DNA of 47,770 nt from Curtobacterium sp. MMLR14_010 (GCF_001865015.1 NZ_MJGV01000037.1:1-47770); one strand, 5' to 3'. Numbered from the stretch's first letter, positions 24,967 to 33,704 are shown. The notes: a model not told the origin generated them from the letters alone. Made by a program: numbers and translations.

Positions 24967-24972
24967 TGACGG

Positions 24973-26853
24973 GTGGCACATCTCCTCGGCGCCGAGAACC
25001 TGCATCTCGAGTTCCCCACCCGCACCGTCTTCGACAGCGTCACCATCGGCATCGACGAGGGTGACCGCATCGGCGTGGTCGGCCGGAACGGCGACGGCAA
25101 GTCGACGCTCCTGAGCCTGCTGTCCAAGCGCCTCGACCCGGACACCGGCCGTGTGACGCACCGCCGCGGGGTGACCGTGGGGTCGCTCGACCAGCGCGAC
25201 GAGCTGCCCTCGGGCGAGACCGTCGGCAGCGTGGTCGTCGGTGACCGCGCGGAGCACGAGTGGGCGGGCGACCCGAAGATCCGCGACGTGATCGGCGGAC
25301 TCGTGTCGGACATCCCGTGGGACGTGACCGTCGACGACCTGTCGGGTGGACAGCGTCGGCGGGTGGCGCTGGCACGGCTGCTGGTGGGCGACTGGGACGT
25401 GCTGTTCCTCGACGAACCGACCAACCACCTGGACGTCGAGGGCATCCAGTGGCTCGCGGAGCACATCAACCGGCGTTGGCCGGCGAACCAGGGCGGGCTC
25501 GTCGTCGTGACGCACGACCGGTGGTTCCTCGACGCGGTGTCGACCGACACGTGGGAGGTGCACGACGGCATCGTCGAGCCCTTCGAGGGCGGCTACGCGG
25601 CCTACATCCTGCAGCGCGTCGAGCGTGACCGGCAGGCCGCCTCGAGCGAGCAGCGTCGACAGAACCTGGCGCGCAAGGAACTCGCGTGGCTCCGTCGCGG
25701 TGCGCCGGCCCGCACGAGCAAGCCGAAGTTCCGCATCGACGCGGCGAACGCGCTGATCGACGACGTCCCGCCGATCCGCGACGGCGTGGCGCTGGCGAAG
25801 ACCGCGACGGCGCGCCTCGGCAAGGACGTCGTCGACCTGCTCGACGTCGGCCTGACCTTCCCGGGTGCCGACGAGCCCACCATCCGCAGCATCGAGTGGC
25901 GCATCGCCCCGGGCGAGCGCACCGGCATCCTCGGGCCGAACGGCGCGGGCAAGTCGACGCTCCTCGCGCTCATCGCGGGCCGGCTCCAGCCGACCGCCGG
26001 CCGGGTGAAGACCGGCAAGACCGTGCAGGTGGCGGTGCTCGACCAGCAGCTCGCGGACCTGGCGCAGTTCGCGAACGACCGCGTCCGCGAGGTCGTCGCG
26101 CGCAAGAAGACCAGCTACGTCGCCGACGGCAAGGAGATGACGCCGTCGCAGCTCCTGGAGCGCCTGGGCTTCACGGCCGAGCAGCTCTCCACCCCGGTCA
26201 AGGACCTGTCCGGTGGGCAGAAGCGCCGCCTGCAGCTCATGCTCATCCTGCTCGACGAGCCGAACCTGCTCATCCTCGACGAGCCGACGAACGACCTCGA
26301 CACGGACATGCTCGCCGCGATGGAGGACCTCCTCGACACCTGGCCGGGCACCCTGCTCGTCGTCTCGCACGACCGGTACCTGCTCGAGCGCGTCACCGAC
26401 CAGCAGTACGCCGTGCTCGGCGGTCACCTCCGGCACCTGCCGGGCGGCGTCGACGAGTACATGCGGCTCCGCGCGGCCGGCACCGGTGGTGGGACCGCGT
26501 CTGCGGCTGCCGCCGCCACGGCCGGGAGGCCCGACACGGCCGGGTCGGGGTCCGGCACCACCGCCTCGGGGCCGGGTGCAGGGCACGGGGTCGCGTCCGG
26601 CGGGTCCGCTGCGGCTTCGTCCGGGTTGTCGGGGTCGGAGCGTCGGACGGTGGAGAAGGAGATGTCGGCGCTCGACCGCAGGATCGCCCGGTTGGGGGTT
26701 GACCGGCAGACCATGCTCGACCTCTTCGCGGCGCACGACCAGTCGGACTACGCGGGGCTGGGGGAGCTGCAGGCGAAGCTCGCTGCGCTGGAGGCCGAGA
26801 TCGAGCAGCTCGAGGAACGCTGGCTCGAGATCGCGGAGCAGCTCGGGGTGTAG
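24973..26853 (+). CDS. ABC-F family ATPase (Uup-like)
   Basis: A soluble protein with two ABC ATPase domains and no membrane segment, 626 residues. ABC-F proteins act on the ribosome. Domain 1: Walker A GRNGDGKST (about residues 37-45), signature LSGGQRRR (about 124-131), Walker B DVLFLDEPTNHLD. The linker (about 200-290) includes LARKELAWLRRGAPARTSKPKFR, written here in two parts: LARKELAWLRRG and ARTSKPKFR. Domain 2: GPNGAGKST (about 321-329), LSGGQKRR, NLLILDEPTNDLD. After a low-complexity Gly/Ala/Ser/Thr spacer (about 500-560), a C-terminal coiled coil (about 565-625) resembles the DNA/RNA-binding end of Uup. Function is probably housekeeping; antibiotic protection is less likely. Confidence 0.9.
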   Translation: MAHLLGAENLHLEFPTRTVFDSVTIGIDEGDRIGVVGRNGDGKSTLLSLLSKRLDPDTGRVTHRRGVTVGSLDQRDELPSGETVGSVVVGDRAEHEWAGDPKIRDVIGGLVSDIPWDVTVDDLSGGQRRRVALARLLVGDWDVLFLDEPTNHLDVEGIQWLAEHINRRWPANQGGLVVVTHDRWFLDAVSTDTWEVHDGIVEPFEGGYAAYILQRVERDRQAASSEQRRQNLARKELAWLRRGAPARTSKPKFRIDAANALIDDVPPIRDGVALAKTATARLGKDVVDLLDVGLTFPGADEPTIRSIEWRIAPGERTGILGPNGAGKSTLLALIAGRLQPTAGRVKTGKTVQVAVLDQQLADLAQFANDRVREVVARKKTSYVADGKEMTPSQLLERLGFTAEQLSTPVKDLSGGQKRRLQLMLILLDEPNLLILDEPTNDLDTDMLAAMEDLLDTWPGTLLVVSHDRYLLERVTDQQYAVLGGHLRHLPGGVDEYMRLRAAGTGGGTASAAAAATAGRPDTAGSGSGTTASGPGAGHGVASGGSAAASSGLSGSERRTVEKEMSALDRRIARLGVDRQTMLDLFAAHDQSDYAGLGELQAKLAALEAEIEQLEERWLEIAEQLGV

Positions 26854-26880
26854 TCCCGGGGCGGCTGCGGCGGCGGCTGG

Positions 26881-26957
26881 GTGCCGGTGCCGGTGCCGGT
26901 GCCGGCTGCGCCGTGCCCGCTGCCCGTCGCGCCCCGTGCCCGCTGCCCGTCGCGCCC
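26881..26957. repeat. GCCGGT microsatellite and duplicated 23-bp unit
   Basis: GTGCCG hexamers repeat four times from 26881. Then a 23-bp unit beginning GTGCCCGCTGCCCGTCGC and ending CCCC occurs twice in tandem (about 26912-26957). Noncoding, between convergent genes. Confidence 0.7.
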
Positions 26958-26960
26958 CGG

Positions 26961-27002
26961 CGTGGACGTCGCGCCCCGATGTGACGGGGCGCGATGTCCA
27001 CG
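26961..27002. terminator. Bidirectional terminator between ABC-F and dacB
   Basis: GTGGACGTCGCGCCCC (26962-26977) pairs with GGGGCGCGATGTCCAC (26986-27001), with one G-T wobble. The stem is 17-18 bp and the loop about 6 nt. It lies between the two convergent 3' ends. Confidence 0.75.
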
Positions 27003-27018
27003 GCCGGGCGCGACGTGC

Positions 27019-28377
27019 TCAGTGGAGGGTCGGGGCGTCGCCGCCGCAGCGCCACAGGGAGGCGGCCAGCCGGTCGATCTCCTGACGCGCTTCGGCGTTG
27101 CCGGTGCCCTCGGCGAAGACCGTGAAGACGATGCGGTCACCGCCGACCTCGTCCGTCACCCCGGTCAGCCCGAACATGTCGTCGAGCGTCCCGGTCTTGC
27201 CGCGGACGCGCCCGCGGGCGTCGCTCGCGGGGCCGGTGAAGCGGCCGTGCTCCGCCAGCGTGCCGGTCTTCCCCGCGACCGCGAGTCCGGCGTCGACCGG
27301 GGCGAGGCCGTCCTGGTGCTGCACCACGACCCGCATCAGCTGCGTCAGGAACGCCGCCGGCACGCGGTTGTCCCCGCTGAGCCCGGAGCCGTCGACCAGG
27401 CGCAGGCCGCTCGTCGGGACGCCGGCGTGCCGGAGCGCCGTCGTGGTGCCGGCCTGGATGGCGTCGAACGAGCGACCGGTGCCCTCGGCGACGGCGACGT
27501 GCCGGGCGAGGACCTCGGCGAGCGTGTCGTCCGAGTGGGTGAGCAGCGTCCCGACCAGCTCCGACACCGTCGCCGACCGCACTGACCCGAGCGTCGTCGC
27601 GGCCTTCGGTACGGCGACGGAGGCGGTCTCGACCTGGACGTCCGGGCCGAGCAGGGCCGCGAAGGACGTTGCCGCGCGCGAGACGGCGGTGTCGCTGCGG
27701 AGCGAGTACGCCTCGGTCGGGTCGTCCCGGTCGCCGTCCACCATGAGCGCGGTGATGTTCGAGACGCTGCCGCTCGTGCGGGCGCTCTCCGTCCAGCTCG
27801 GGTGCCACGCGGGTCCGTCGAACAGGGCGGTGTCGACCTGCACGAGCCGGATCGGCCCGGGGTGTGCCGCGCGGACCTGGCGTGCGAGGTCGTCGAGGTG
27901 CGGGGCGCCCGGGTAGACGCCGTCCTGGCCGGAGGGCAGCCGGCTGAGCGTCGGGTCGCCCCCGCCCACCAGGACGACGGCGTCCGGGGCCGCTCCGCTG
28001 ACCACCCTGGTGGTGAAGCGGTGGTCCGCGCCGAGGGCCGTCAGCGCTGCCGAGGCCGTGACGACCTTCATCGTGCTGCCGGTCTGCGTCGGCTCGTCCC
28101 CGCGGACGGCGATGACCGTCGCCCCGGTCCGGACCGATCGGGCATCGAGGTGCAGCTGACCGGAGGACCACCTGCCGGCGAGGTCGTCCGCGGTGCAGCG
28201 CTGTTCGGCCGCGGACGCTCGACCGGGTGCTGTGCCGATCGCGGTCACCGCCACGGTCAGGCCGCCGAGGACGAGGACGAGCACCGCGACGAGGGCGACG
28301 ACGTACGGGTAGCGGCGGAGGAAGGAGCGGGGGGTGGTCACTCGTCCATCGTCCGGTCGGACGGACTCGCCCTGCAT
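27019..28377 (-). CDS. dacB: D-alanyl-D-alanine carboxypeptidase/endopeptidase (PBP4 type)
   Basis: Low-molecular-weight penicillin-binding protein of the DacB/S13 family that trims or opens peptidoglycan peptide cross-links outside the membrane. The 452-residue protein has an N-terminal anchor or signal (about 24-48), the active-site box GSTMKVV (SxxK, near residue 100), the DGSGLSGDN box (SxN equivalent, near 331-339), and GKTGTL near 378 and again near 400; the second, in GRVRGKTGTLDD, is the usual KTG. The start is uncertain: ATG 28377, or GTG 28341, which removes a 12-residue lead. A MarR gene lies upstream on the same strand, separated by 64 bp with operator-like repeats. Confidence 0.9.
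   Translation of the reverse strand: MQGESVRPDDGRVTTPRSFLRRYPYVVALVAVLVLVLGGLTVAVTAIGTAPGRASAAEQRCTADDLAGRWSSGQLHLDARSVRTGATVIAVRGDEPTQTGSTMKVVTASAALTALGADHRFTTRVVSGAAPDAVVLVGGGDPTLSRLPSGQDGVYPGAPHLDDLARQVRAAHPGPIRLVQVDTALFDGPAWHPSWTESARTSGSVSNITALMVDGDRDDPTEAYSLRSDTAVSRAATSFAALLGPDVQVETASVAVPKAATTLGSVRSATVSELVGTLLTHSDDTLAEVLARHVAVAEGTGRSFDAIQAGTTTALRHAGVPTSGLRLVDGSGLSGDNRVPAAFLTQLMRVVVQHQDGLAPVDAGLAVAGKTGTLAEHGRFTGPASDARGRVRGKTGTLDDMFGLTGVTDEVGGDRIVFTVFAEGTGNAEARQEIDRLAASLWRCGGDAPTLH
28350..28363. promoter_or_regulatory. Operator-like inverted repeat CGTCCGGTCGGACG
   Basis: CGTCCG and CGGACG arms around GT. It matches the repeat at 28410-28423 in 13 of 14 positions and lies exactly 60 bp from it. 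It overlaps the possible dacB leader. Confidence 0.45.
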
Positions 28378-28409
28378 CGTCCGGCCGGGTGAAGCGAGGA
28401 CTCCTCGGT

Positions 28410-28423
28410 CGTCCGATCGGACG
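28410..28423. promoter_or_regulatory. Operator-like palindrome CGTCCGATCGGACG
   Basis: Perfect palindrome, extended by one base pair on each side to 28409-28424, in the gap between the MarR stop and dacB. A partial third copy, CGTCCGGCCGG, begins at 28378. Candidate target of the adjacent MarR protein. Confidence 0.45.
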
Positions 28424-28441
28424 AAGTCGGGTGGGGCGGTC

Positions 28442-28936
28442 TCAGTCGCCCAGGCCGAGGATCAACCGGCGGAGCAGCCCCGCGAGCTGGTCCTGCTCGC
28501 CCGCGGACACGACGGTCAGGATGTCCCGCTCGGCCTGCAGCAGGTCCGCGATCGCCGAGTCCACCGCGCTCCGCCCGGCATCGGTCAGCGACACGAGGAT
28601 GCCGCGGCCGTCCCTCGGGTCCGTCCGGCGTGCCACGAGCCCGCGTGCCGTGAGCCGGTCCACCCGGTTCGTCATCGTGCCGCTCGACACCAGGGTCTGC
28701 TGCAGCAACGTCTTCGGGCTGAGCTCGAACGGGTCACCCGCGCGCCGCAGTGCCGACAGGACGTCGAACTCCCACGGCTCCGTGCCGCTCGCGTCGAACG
28801 CCGCCCGACGTGCCCGGTCGAGGTGTCGGGCGAGCCGGTCCACCCGGGAGAGCACCTGCAGCGGCGCGAAGTCGAGGTCGTCCCGCTGCCGTCCCCAGGC
28901 CGCGACGATCCGATCGACTTCGTCCTGGTCCGGCAT
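28442..28936 (-). CDS. MarR-family transcriptional regulator
   Basis: A 164-residue winged-helix regulator of the longer MarR type. The N-terminal helix VLSRVDRLARHLDRARRAAF (about residues 29-48) dimerises; WEFDVLSALRRAG is the first DNA-binding-domain helix; TLVSSGTMTNRVDRLTARGL (about 82-101) is the recognition helix region, and RRTDPRDGRGILVSLTDAGR the wing. I chose ATG 28936 over 28972 because the alignment with the family begins there and a GGACGG site precedes it. It lies upstream of dacB on the same strand and downstream of tRNA-Gln on the other. Possible control of dacB is inferred from neighbouring palindromes. Confidence 0.88.
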   Translation of the reverse strand: MPDQDEVDRIVAAWGRQRDDLDFAPLQVLSRVDRLARHLDRARRAAFDASGTEPWEFDVLSALRRAGDPFELSPKTLLQQTLVSSGTMTNRVDRLTARGLVARRTDPRDGRGILVSLTDAGRSAVDSAIADLLQAERDILTVVSAGEQDQLAGLLRRLILGLGD

Positions 28937-29045
28937 CCGTCCATCATGGCCGGTCGGGCTGCGCACGGCCACTGCGGCGCACGGACGACCCAGGCACGGT
29001 CACCGCCCGACCCATGGGAAGATGGACGAGCGCCTCCGTGCGCGT

Positions 29046-29117
29046 TCCGCCTTGGTGTAATGGCAGCACGACGGCCTTTGGTGCCGTTAGGTCTGGGTTC
29101 GAGTCCTGGAGGCGGAG
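29046..29117 (+). tRNA. tRNA-Gln (anticodon UUG)
   Basis: The 72-nt gene begins with the acceptor strand TCCGCCT (29046-29052), matched by AGGCGGA (29110-29116), with discriminator G. The D-loop contains GGTGTAATGGC. The anticodon stem ACGGC/GCCGT encloses CTTTGGT, giving anticodon TTG, which reads CAA. The T-arm has the usual GGTTCGAGTCC. CCA is not encoded and must be added by the CCA enzyme. It lies alone between the MarR gene and a nucleoside hydrolase. Confidence 0.93.
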
Positions 29118-29171
29118 CTCGCGGCCTCGTGCATGACGGCCCTCGTCTGGCCCTTGATCGGAGAACCGCAC

Positions 29172-30128
29172 GTGCCCGAACCGCGAGACCTTGTCTTCCT
29201 CGACTGCGACACCGGCATCGATGACGCGCTCGCGATCGCGTACCTCGCCCGGAGCCCCTCGCTGCAGCTCGTCGGGGTCGGTACCGTGTCGGGCAACATC
29301 GACGCCGCCACCGCTGCGCGGAACACCCTCGACCTGCTCGACGTCCTCGGGCTCGGAGACGTCCCCGTGGCGATCGGCGAGCACGACTTCACGACGCGCG
29401 CCTACAGCGGTGGGGCTCCGCACGTGCATGGCGACAACGGCATCGGTGGTGTGGTGCTGCCGCCGAGTCTGCGTGCAACGCACGAGCAGGACGCGGCACA
29501 CCTGCTGGTGACGCTTGCTCGGCAGCATCCCGGTCAGATCCGGGTCCTCGCGATCGGGCCGCTGACGAACCTGGCTCGTGCGCTCGAGATCGAGCCCGAC
29601 CTGCCCCGTCTCGTGCGGGACGTCATCGTCATGGGTGGTGCGTTCCTGGTGCCCGGGAACGTCACGCCCCTGGCCGAGGCGAACATCCACAACGACCCCG
29701 AGGCAGCCGACGCCGTCTTCGCAGCAGACTGGGCGGTCACGCTCGTCCCGCTCGACGTGACGACCGGCCACCGTTTCTTGCAGGAGCACCTGGACGAGCT
29801 GCTCCTCGCACCAGCGCCGTACGCGAGCATCGGCAAGATGCTCGACACCTACTTCGACTTCTACGCGACGGTCTACGGCTCCCGGGTGGCGATCCTGCAC
29901 GACCCGCTCGCAGCCGCGGTGTTGTCTGGCGAGTCCCAGGTCACGAACACGCTGGACGTCCCGGTCCTGGTGACTGGTGGGCACGGCCCCGATCGCGGCC
30001 GGACGCGCGCCGACCTCCGAACCGACGGCTCGGCGACGCGCAGGCCCGTGCGGGTGGTGCTGACCGTGAGGGAGCTGTTCGCACCCGTGTTGCTCGAGCG
30101 GCTCGTCGGTACCGGGCGCGCCGACTGA
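29172..30128 (+). CDS. Nucleoside hydrolase
   Basis: Inosine-uridine-preferring type nucleoside N-ribohydrolase, cytosolic, splitting ribonucleosides into base and ribose with a calcium ion. FLDCDTGIDDALAIAYLA (about residues 8-25) has the family DxDxxxDD calcium site. HGDNGIGGVVLP (about 91-102), LAIGPLTNLARALE (about 126-139), VIVMGGAFLVPGNVTPLAEANIHNDPEAA (the MGG and N-x-DPEAA parts near 150-178) and ILHDPLAAAVL near 236-246 complete the site. The 318-residue length is typical. GTG 29172 has GGAGA 8 nt upstream; an in-frame ATG 29133 would start close to the tRNA. No nucleoside transporter is adjacent. Confidence 0.9.
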   Translation: MPEPRDLVFLDCDTGIDDALAIAYLARSPSLQLVGVGTVSGNIDAATAARNTLDLLDVLGLGDVPVAIGEHDFTTRAYSGGAPHVHGDNGIGGVVLPPSLRATHEQDAAHLLVTLARQHPGQIRVLAIGPLTNLARALEIEPDLPRLVRDVIVMGGAFLVPGNVTPLAEANIHNDPEAADAVFAADWAVTLVPLDVTTGHRFLQEHLDELLLAPAPYASIGKMLDTYFDFYATVYGSRVAILHDPLAAAVLSGESQVTNTLDVPVLVTGGHGPDRGRTRADLRTDGSATRRPVRVVLTVRELFAPVLLERLVGTGRAD

Positions 30129-30151
30129 AGTTCGCTCCCTGCTCGGCCTGG

Positions 30152-30157
30152 CAGGCT
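30152..30157 (+). promoter_or_regulatory. -10-like CAGGCT for the SMP-30 gene
   Basis: CAGGCT, 6 nt, then GTG 30164; no ribosome binding site. Confidence 0.4.
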
Positions 30158-30163
30158 GATCGC

Positions 30164-31033
30164 GTGCACATCACCCTGGACTCCACGACCGCGACGGACG
30201 TCGTCACCGGCATCCGCTTCCCCGAGGGCAACCGCTGGCACGACGGCCGGCTCTGGTACTCGGACATGCACACGGGCGAGGTCTTCTCGCTCGACCCGAC
30301 CACCGACGAAGGACCACGCCTGGAGGCCACGGTCGACGGCCAGTCGTCGGGCCTCGGCTGGCTGCAGGACGGCCGCCTGATCGTCAGCGCGATGGAGGCC
30401 CGGACGCTCGTCGCGGTGCAGCCCGACGGATTGCAGAGCGTGTTCGCAGACCTGTCCCCGATCGAGTCGTCGCTCATCAACGACCTCGTCGTCGATGCAG
30501 CCACCGGCCGGACCTACGTCGGCGCGTTCGGGTACGACCTGTACGCCGGCGAGGAGCTCCGCCCCGGTCCGCTGTACGTCGTCGAGCCCGACGGCTCCGT
30601 CCGCCTGGCTGCCGACGAGCTGGTCTTCCCGAACAGCGCGAACGTCCTGCCGGGCACCCGCACGCTGGTCGTCAGCGAGACCTGGGGCGGCCGCCTGACG
30701 GCGTTCGACATCGAGGCCGACGGGTCCCTGACCGGCCGCCGCGAGTGGGCGGCACTCCCGCAGGGGATCACGCCGGACGGCAGCACCGTCGACGCCGAGG
30801 GCGCCATCTGGGTGTGCTCCGTCGACACCGGGGAGTTCCTGCGCGTGGTCGAGGGCGGCGAGGTCACCGACCGCATCGACGCACCGGGACGCTGCGCGGT
30901 CGACTGCGCGCTCGGTGGTCCGGACGGGCGCACGCTCTACCTGGCCACCGCCGACAGCTACGACCCGGCCACCACCGCGCAGACGCGCGACGGACGCATC
31001 AGCGCGGTCCGGGTGACGGTTCCGGGTCCCTGA
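30164..31033 (+). CDS. SMP-30/gluconolactonase-family beta-propeller
   Basis: A 289-residue six-bladed propeller of the SMP-30/gluconolaconase/LRE family, cytosolic lactone hydrolases needing a divalent metal. GIRFPEGNRWHDGRLWYSDM (about residues 13-32) contains the metal-binding Glu near residue 19, SSLINDLVVDAATGRTYVG (about 104-122) the second Asn-Asp site, and NSANVLPGTRTLVVSETWGG (about 157-176) the third. GITPDGSTVDAEGAIWVCSV near 205-224 gives the last Asp. The substrate is unknown: a sugar lactone is the default guess. It faces the Nit1-type cluster across a perfect palindrome. Confidence 0.88.
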   Translation: MHITLDSTTATDVVTGIRFPEGNRWHDGRLWYSDMHTGEVFSLDPTTDEGPRLEATVDGQSSGLGWLQDGRLIVSAMEARTLVAVQPDGLQSVFADLSPIESSLINDLVVDAATGRTYVGAFGYDLYAGEELRPGPLYVVEPDGSVRLAADELVFPNSANVLPGTRTLVVSETWGGRLTAFDIEADGSLTGRREWAALPQGITPDGSTVDAEGAIWVCSVDTGEFLRVVEGGEVTDRIDAPGRCAVDCALGGPDGRTLYLATADSYDPATTAQTRDGRISAVRVTVPGP

Positions 31034-31052
31034 CCGGTCCTCGACCGGTCCT

Positions 31053-31096
31053 CGGACGGGAGGCTCGTGGCGGCGCCGCCACGAGCCTCCCGTCCG
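31053..31096. terminator. 44-bp perfect palindrome between convergent genes
   Basis: Two 22-bp arms (31053-31074, 31075-31096) are exact complements with no loop, centred on GGCGCC. The outer stem GGACGGGAGGC belongs to the shared GGAGGC family, but the core TCGTGGCGGC is unlike the others. It probably ends both the SMP-30 transcript and the long nit-type transcript. Confidence 0.75.
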
Positions 31097-31123
31097 GTGG
31101 ACGGCCGGCTGGTCACCGCTCAC

Positions 31124-32545
31124 TCAGCGCCAGCGGGATCGGCGCACCTTCCCCGTGTCATCGCGCAGCGGTTCGCGGACGATGACCCATTCGCGGGGCC
31201 GCCGCTCGGGGTCCAGACGCTCGGCGGCCCACTGGGCGAGATCCGTCTCGTCGAGGTCGTGCTCCCCGATGTCGACGACCGCGCGGACCCGCTCGCCGAG
31301 GTTGTCGTCCGGCACCCCGACGACGACGCACGAGCGGACGGCGGGGTGGGTCTCGAGGACGGACTCGACCCCGGCCGGCCAGACGTCGACGCCGCCGGAG
31401 ACGATCCGGTCGTCGGCGCGGTCGGCCAGGAACAGCCACCCGTCCTCGTCGAGGTGGCCCATGTCCCCGAGCCCGTGCCACGTGTCGGCGTCGGGCTCCG
31501 GTCGGCCGAGGTACCGGTAGGTGGCAGGACCCGGTCGGGTGAACTCGATGCGTCCGATCTCGCCCGGTCGGGCGGTCGTGCCGTCCGGTCGGAGGATGCG
31601 GACGGACGAGCCTCCGGCCGCTCGCCCGACGGAGCCCGGCCGCTCCACCCACTCCCGCCCGGTGATCATCGTCAGCCCGTTCGACTCGGTGCCGGAGTAC
31701 ACCTCCACGACACGGTCGGGGCCGAGCCAGTCGATCCAGGCGCGCTTCACGTGTGGCGGGCAGACGGCGCCGATGTGCAGGACGGACTCGAGCGCGGACA
31801 CGTCGGCGCCCGCCAGACGCTCCCGACCGAGCGCCGTGATCCGCGACATCATCGTCGGCACGACCATGGCCCACGTGACCCGGTGCCGTTCAACGGCCGC
31901 CAGCCAGGCCGCGGCGTCGAAACGGGGGAGCAGGACCAGTTCGTGCCCGGTCATCAGGCCGCGCATCGCGTAGACGAAGGGCGCCGCGTGGTGCAGCGGA
32001 CCGGCGACGAGCTGCGTCGCGTGCCCGGGGACGAACGCGGCGACCCGTCCGTCCCGGTCGACGTGCGCCGAGGCCGCGGCGACGACGACCTTCGGGGCAC
32101 CGGTGCTCCCGCTCGAGGTCGGTGCCTTCCAGGAGCGGGCGGCGGCATCCGGGAGCACGGCGACGTCCCCGGCGCCGACACCGCAGCCTGTGAGGGGCAT
32201 CGACCGGTGCCGCGCCATCGGCTGATCGGTCAGGACGAGCGCCGGTCGGACGAGATCGAGGACGGCGTCGCGGTCGTGCGGCGGCAGCCGCGGCGACAGC
32301 GGTTGCGGGGTCGCACCGGCCTTCCAGACCGCGACGGTGGCGACCACGGTGTCCACGGTGTTGGACCCGATGACCGTGACGAACGCGTCGGGGGTGACCC
32401 CGGCCTCCAGGAGGAGCCAGGCGAGCCGGTTGGACCGTTCCTCGAGCGCCCGACGGTCCAACCGGGTGGTGCCGTCGTCGACGGCGAGCCGGTCCGGGTC
32501 CTCGTCCGCGAGCACGGTGAAGGCCCGCGAGATCGAGACGCGCAT
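31124..32545 (-). CDS. AMP-forming acyl-CoA synthetase-like ligase
   Basis: Member of the ANL (AMP-binding) superfamily, 473 residues, slightly short. It activates a carboxylate as acyl-AMP, then usually transfers it to a thiol or amine. SSGSTGAPKVVV (about residues 143-154) is the ATP P-loop, VYSGTESNGLT (about 267-277) the acyl-adenylate motif, DADTWHGLGDMGHLDEDGW (GLGDMG and following, about 346-364) the ribose-binding Asp, DRIVSGGVDVWP the hinge region, and DDTGKVRRSRWR at the C-terminus carries the catalytic Lys. The start ATG overlaps the glycosyltransferase stop by ATGA, so it is the last gene of the cluster. The substrate carboxylate is unknown, perhaps a nitrilase product. Confidence 0.88.
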   Translation of the reverse strand: MRVSISRAFTVLADEDPDRLAVDDGTTRLDRRALEERSNRLAWLLLEAGVTPDAFVTVIGSNTVDTVVATVAVWKAGATPQPLSPRLPPHDRDAVLDLVRPALVLTDQPMARHRSMPLTGCGVGAGDVAVLPDAAARSWKAPTSSGSTGAPKVVVAAASAHVDRDGRVAAFVPGHATQLVAGPLHHAAPFVYAMRGLMTGHELVLLPRFDAAAWLAAVERHRVTWAMVVPTMMSRITALGRERLAGADVSALESVLHIGAVCPPHVKRAWIDWLGPDRVVEVYSGTESNGLTMITGREWVERPGSVGRAAGGSSVRILRPDGTTARPGEIGRIEFTRPGPATYRYLGRPEPDADTWHGLGDMGHLDEDGWLFLADRADDRIVSGGVDVWPAGVESVLETHPAVRSCVVVGVPDDNLGERVRAVVDIGEHDLDETDLAQWAAERLDPERRPREWVIVREPLRDDTGKVRRSRWR

Positions 32546-33690
32546 CAGGCCGGGACCGCGCCGGACCGGATCCGACCGATCGGTGCACCGCCGGAGCGGT
32601 CGAGGAGCTGGTCGTACAGCGCGACGTGCGCCGCGGCGGCGGCGGTCCACGAGTACCCCGTCGCGAGCGCGCGTCCGGGCAGCGGGTCGGCGGGGTCGCG
32701 CAGCGCGGACTCGAGTGCGTCGGCGATGCCGTCGACGTCCCCGGCGAAGGCGACGGTGTCGCCGAACACCTCGCGGAGGACGGGGAGGTCGCGCGCGACC
32801 ACCGGGACGCCGGCAGCGAGCGCCTCCATGGCCGCCAGGCCGAATCCCTCCTTGGTGGAGACGAAGGAGAAGGCGGCGGCTCCGGCGACCAGGGCCGGGA
32901 GGCTCGGGTCGTCGACGACGCCGAGTTCCGTCACCGGGATCCCGCGTTCGCGCACCAGGGCGTCGAACTCGGCGCGGTAGGGCCGGTAGTCGAACAGCGT
33001 CTCGCCGCCGGCGAGGACGAGCGTGACGTCGTCGTGCCCGCGGGTCCGGAGCAGGTCGTACGCGCGGAGCAGGTCGATGGTGCCCTTGCGCGGTTCGATG
33101 CCGCCCACGGCCAGGACGTACCGGCCGAGCCGATCGGCCCACGCTGCCCGGGCGGCGACGGCCGGTGCGCCGTCGCCGGCGGCATCGGTGAACCGGGCGG
33201 CGTCGACGCCGTTCGGGATGACGGTGGCCGACCGGTCGTAGGAGGTGAGAACCTCGGCGGCGACCGATCGGGACACGCAGACCAGGGCGGCCGGTTCCAG
33301 GACGGCCCGGTCGTGGCAGGCGACGAGCTGCGCGGTGGTGAACGTGTCGAGGTGGTGGACGGTGCGGACGGCGCCCTCACAGGCGTTCGACGAGATGCAG
33401 TCCTGCGCGTGGACGACGTCGAAGCCGGACAGGTCGAGGCCGGCACGGAGCGCCTCGATCGAACGGACGATCCGTTCGCCGACGGTCTCGTCGGGGGATG
33501 CGTCGGGGAACGGGACGACCTGCATGGTCACCCTCGGGTCGACGGTACGGAAGAACACCTCGTCCCCGCCGCGGCCGAGCGTGCCGACGGTCACGTCATG
33601 GCCGGCCGCGGCGAGTGCCTCGGCGAGGGCGAGCGTGTGGACCACCCCGCCCCGGGGCTTCGTCGAGTAGGTGAGCAGGGCGATGCGCAT
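32545..33690 (-). CDS. MSMEG_0565-family glycosyltransferase
   Basis: GT-B-fold family 4 glycosyltransferase of 381 residues, matching the MSMEG_0565 family (TIGR04047) found with nit clusters. MRIALLTYSTKPRGGVVHTL (residues 1-20) is the acceptor-side loop; VIPNGVDAARF (about 163-173) and LAVGGIEPRKGTIDLLRAY (about 197-215) are donor-domain features, with the conserved Arg-Lys binding the nucleotide diphosphate; STKEGFGLAAMEALAAGVPV near 287-306 carries the ExE-type motif (EGFGLAAME). It should glycosylate the pathway product. ATG 33690 lies 14 nt after the MSMEG_0567 stop and its stop overlaps the ligase start. Members of this family occur mainly in these clusters. Confidence 0.9.
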   Translation of the reverse strand: MRIALLTYSTKPRGGVVHTLALAEALAAAGHDVTVGTLGRGGDEVFFRTVDPRVTMQVVPFPDASPDETVGERIVRSIEALRAGLDLSGFDVVHAQDCISSNACEGAVRTVHHLDTFTTAQLVACHDRAVLEPAALVCVSRSVAAEVLTSYDRSATVIPNGVDAARFTDAAGDGAPAVAARAAWADRLGRYVLAVGGIEPRKGTIDLLRAYDLLRTRGHDDVTLVLAGGETLFDYRPYRAEFDALVRERGIPVTELGVVDDPSLPALVAGAAAFSFVSTKEGFGLAAMEALAAGVPVVARDLPVLREVFGDTVAFAGDVDGIADALESALRDPADPLPGRALATGYSWTAAAAAHVALYDQLLDRSGGAPIGRIRSGAVPA

Positions 33691-33704
33691 CGGGTGGCGC
33701 GCTG

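Noticed and set aside
27019..28377. Two KTG boxes in DacB as evidence of gene fusion
   Set aside because: There is only one SxxK and one SxN-type box, and a K/R-TGTL segment shortly before the catalytic KTG is compatible with a normal single-domain PBP4 protein.
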